Assembly (NCBI GenBank): GCA_027031305.1
Contig: JALVRJ010000026.1
Span: 1 to 7,375, forward strand
Source of the DNA: Hyphomicrobiales bacterium
GTDB lineage: Bacteria > Pseudomonadota > Alphaproteobacteria > Rhizobiales > Aestuariivirgaceae
Direction: 5' to 3'
Length of the DNA stretch: 7,375 nucleotides
A program made the position numbers and the translations under genes. The notes beneath the pieces were generated by a model. The model searched no databases. It was not told where the DNA came from and worked only from the letters and a program-made list of their open reading frames with translations. Positions 7,106 to 7,375 of the stretch are shown piece after piece. Every line of letters begins with the position of its first letter. The stretch's first letter is position 1.

Positions 7106-7278
7106 GATCGTTCCCGCTTTTGCCACCTGGCCCCCGAACGGCGCGGCGGGTCGCCGGGATTCGCACTCCCCATGGTGCGGGCCCCTTCCGCCCCCGCGTT
7201 GGCCCACCATGAAATTTGCCTTCCAATTCGTAAGAAAAGATGAATTCCGCCAACCGACCTCGCGACATTGCGGGGCGA
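7106..7278 (-). promoter_or_regulatory. Intergenic leader of the EAL gene
   Basis: This 173-bp gap contains an AT-rich stretch (7211-7247) that stands out from the surrounding GC-rich DNA and is the likeliest promoter zone, though no hexamer pair is convincing. AATTC and GAATT arms 12 bases apart lie within it. Immediately downstream (in the direction of transcription) is the inverted repeat at 7171-7211. The gap has no gene of its own that can be supported. Confidence 0.35.
7171..7211. repeat. Imperfect inverted repeat upstream of the EAL gene
   Basis: CATGGTG (7171-7177) pairs with CACCATG (7205-7211), and after a two-base bulge GGCC (7180-7183) pairs with GGCC (7201-7204), giving 11 bp around a 17-base loop. 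There is no T-tract on the minus strand after it, which argues against an intrinsic terminator for the recombinase gene. It could be an operator or an mRNA leader structure for the EAL gene. Confidence 0.6.

Positions 7279-7375
<97 letters not shown>

Noticed and set aside
7140..7175. A tRNA T-arm-like word (TGCGAATCC) on the minus strand
   Set aside because: The flanking five bases do not pair as a T stem, and no anticodon or acceptor stem could be formed around it.
3833..7243. A 1136-codon plus-strand open frame opposite the hydrolase and EAL genes
   Set aside because: Its codons line up exactly with those of both minus-strand genes, so a stop would need TTA, CTA or TCA in them, which are rare in GC-rich coding DNA. 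The product is Arg/His/Pro-rich and resembles no family.

Overview
The window is a strongly GC-rich bacterial chromosome segment, best explained as Alphaproteobacteria (possibly Rhodospirillales-like). The reasons are the form of the Ffh G-domain motif, the Ala/Glu/Lys tail on ribosomal protein S16, the TrmD sequence style, an XerC-like recombinase end, and a membrane-anchored SleB-type hydrolase. This placement is inferred from sequence style, not from a search. No tRNA, rRNA, CRISPR array, insertion sequence or phage gene is visible.

Region 1 (1-2871, plus strand) is a translation and protein-export operon: the 3' part of ffh (signal recognition particle GTPase), then rpsP (ribosomal protein S16), rimM (30S maturation factor) and trmD (tRNA m1G37 methyltransferase). 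rimM and trmD are one base apart. A G-rich hairpin, REP-like element sits between rpsP and rimM. rplS, which usually follows trmD, is not there.

Region 2 (2816-7375, minus strand) reads the other way. In order of transcription it holds the last 31 codons of an XerC/XerD tyrosine recombinase, a PAS / degenerate GGDEF / EAL c-di-GMP protein with a long acidic and coiled-coil tail, a membrane-anchored SleB-family cell wall hydrolase, and a class I glutamine amidotransferase. The amidotransferase gene converges on trmD and the two overlap by 56 bp. A good intrinsic terminator built on an 18-bp tandem repeat lies after the hydrolase gene, so the amidotransferase is probably a separate transcript. 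A CtrA-like TTAA-N7-TAAA site lies upstream of the hydrolase gene, and an imperfect 11-bp inverted repeat lies upstream of the EAL gene.

Overall this is core chromosome, not a mobile or defence island. The part that seems least routine is the xerC / EAL protein / cell wall hydrolase neighbourhood, which puts chromosome dimer resolution, c-di-GMP turnover and peptidoglycan remodelling side by side. A shared cell-cycle role is a hypothesis only. Several very long open frames on the plus strand opposite these genes are codon-bias shadows.
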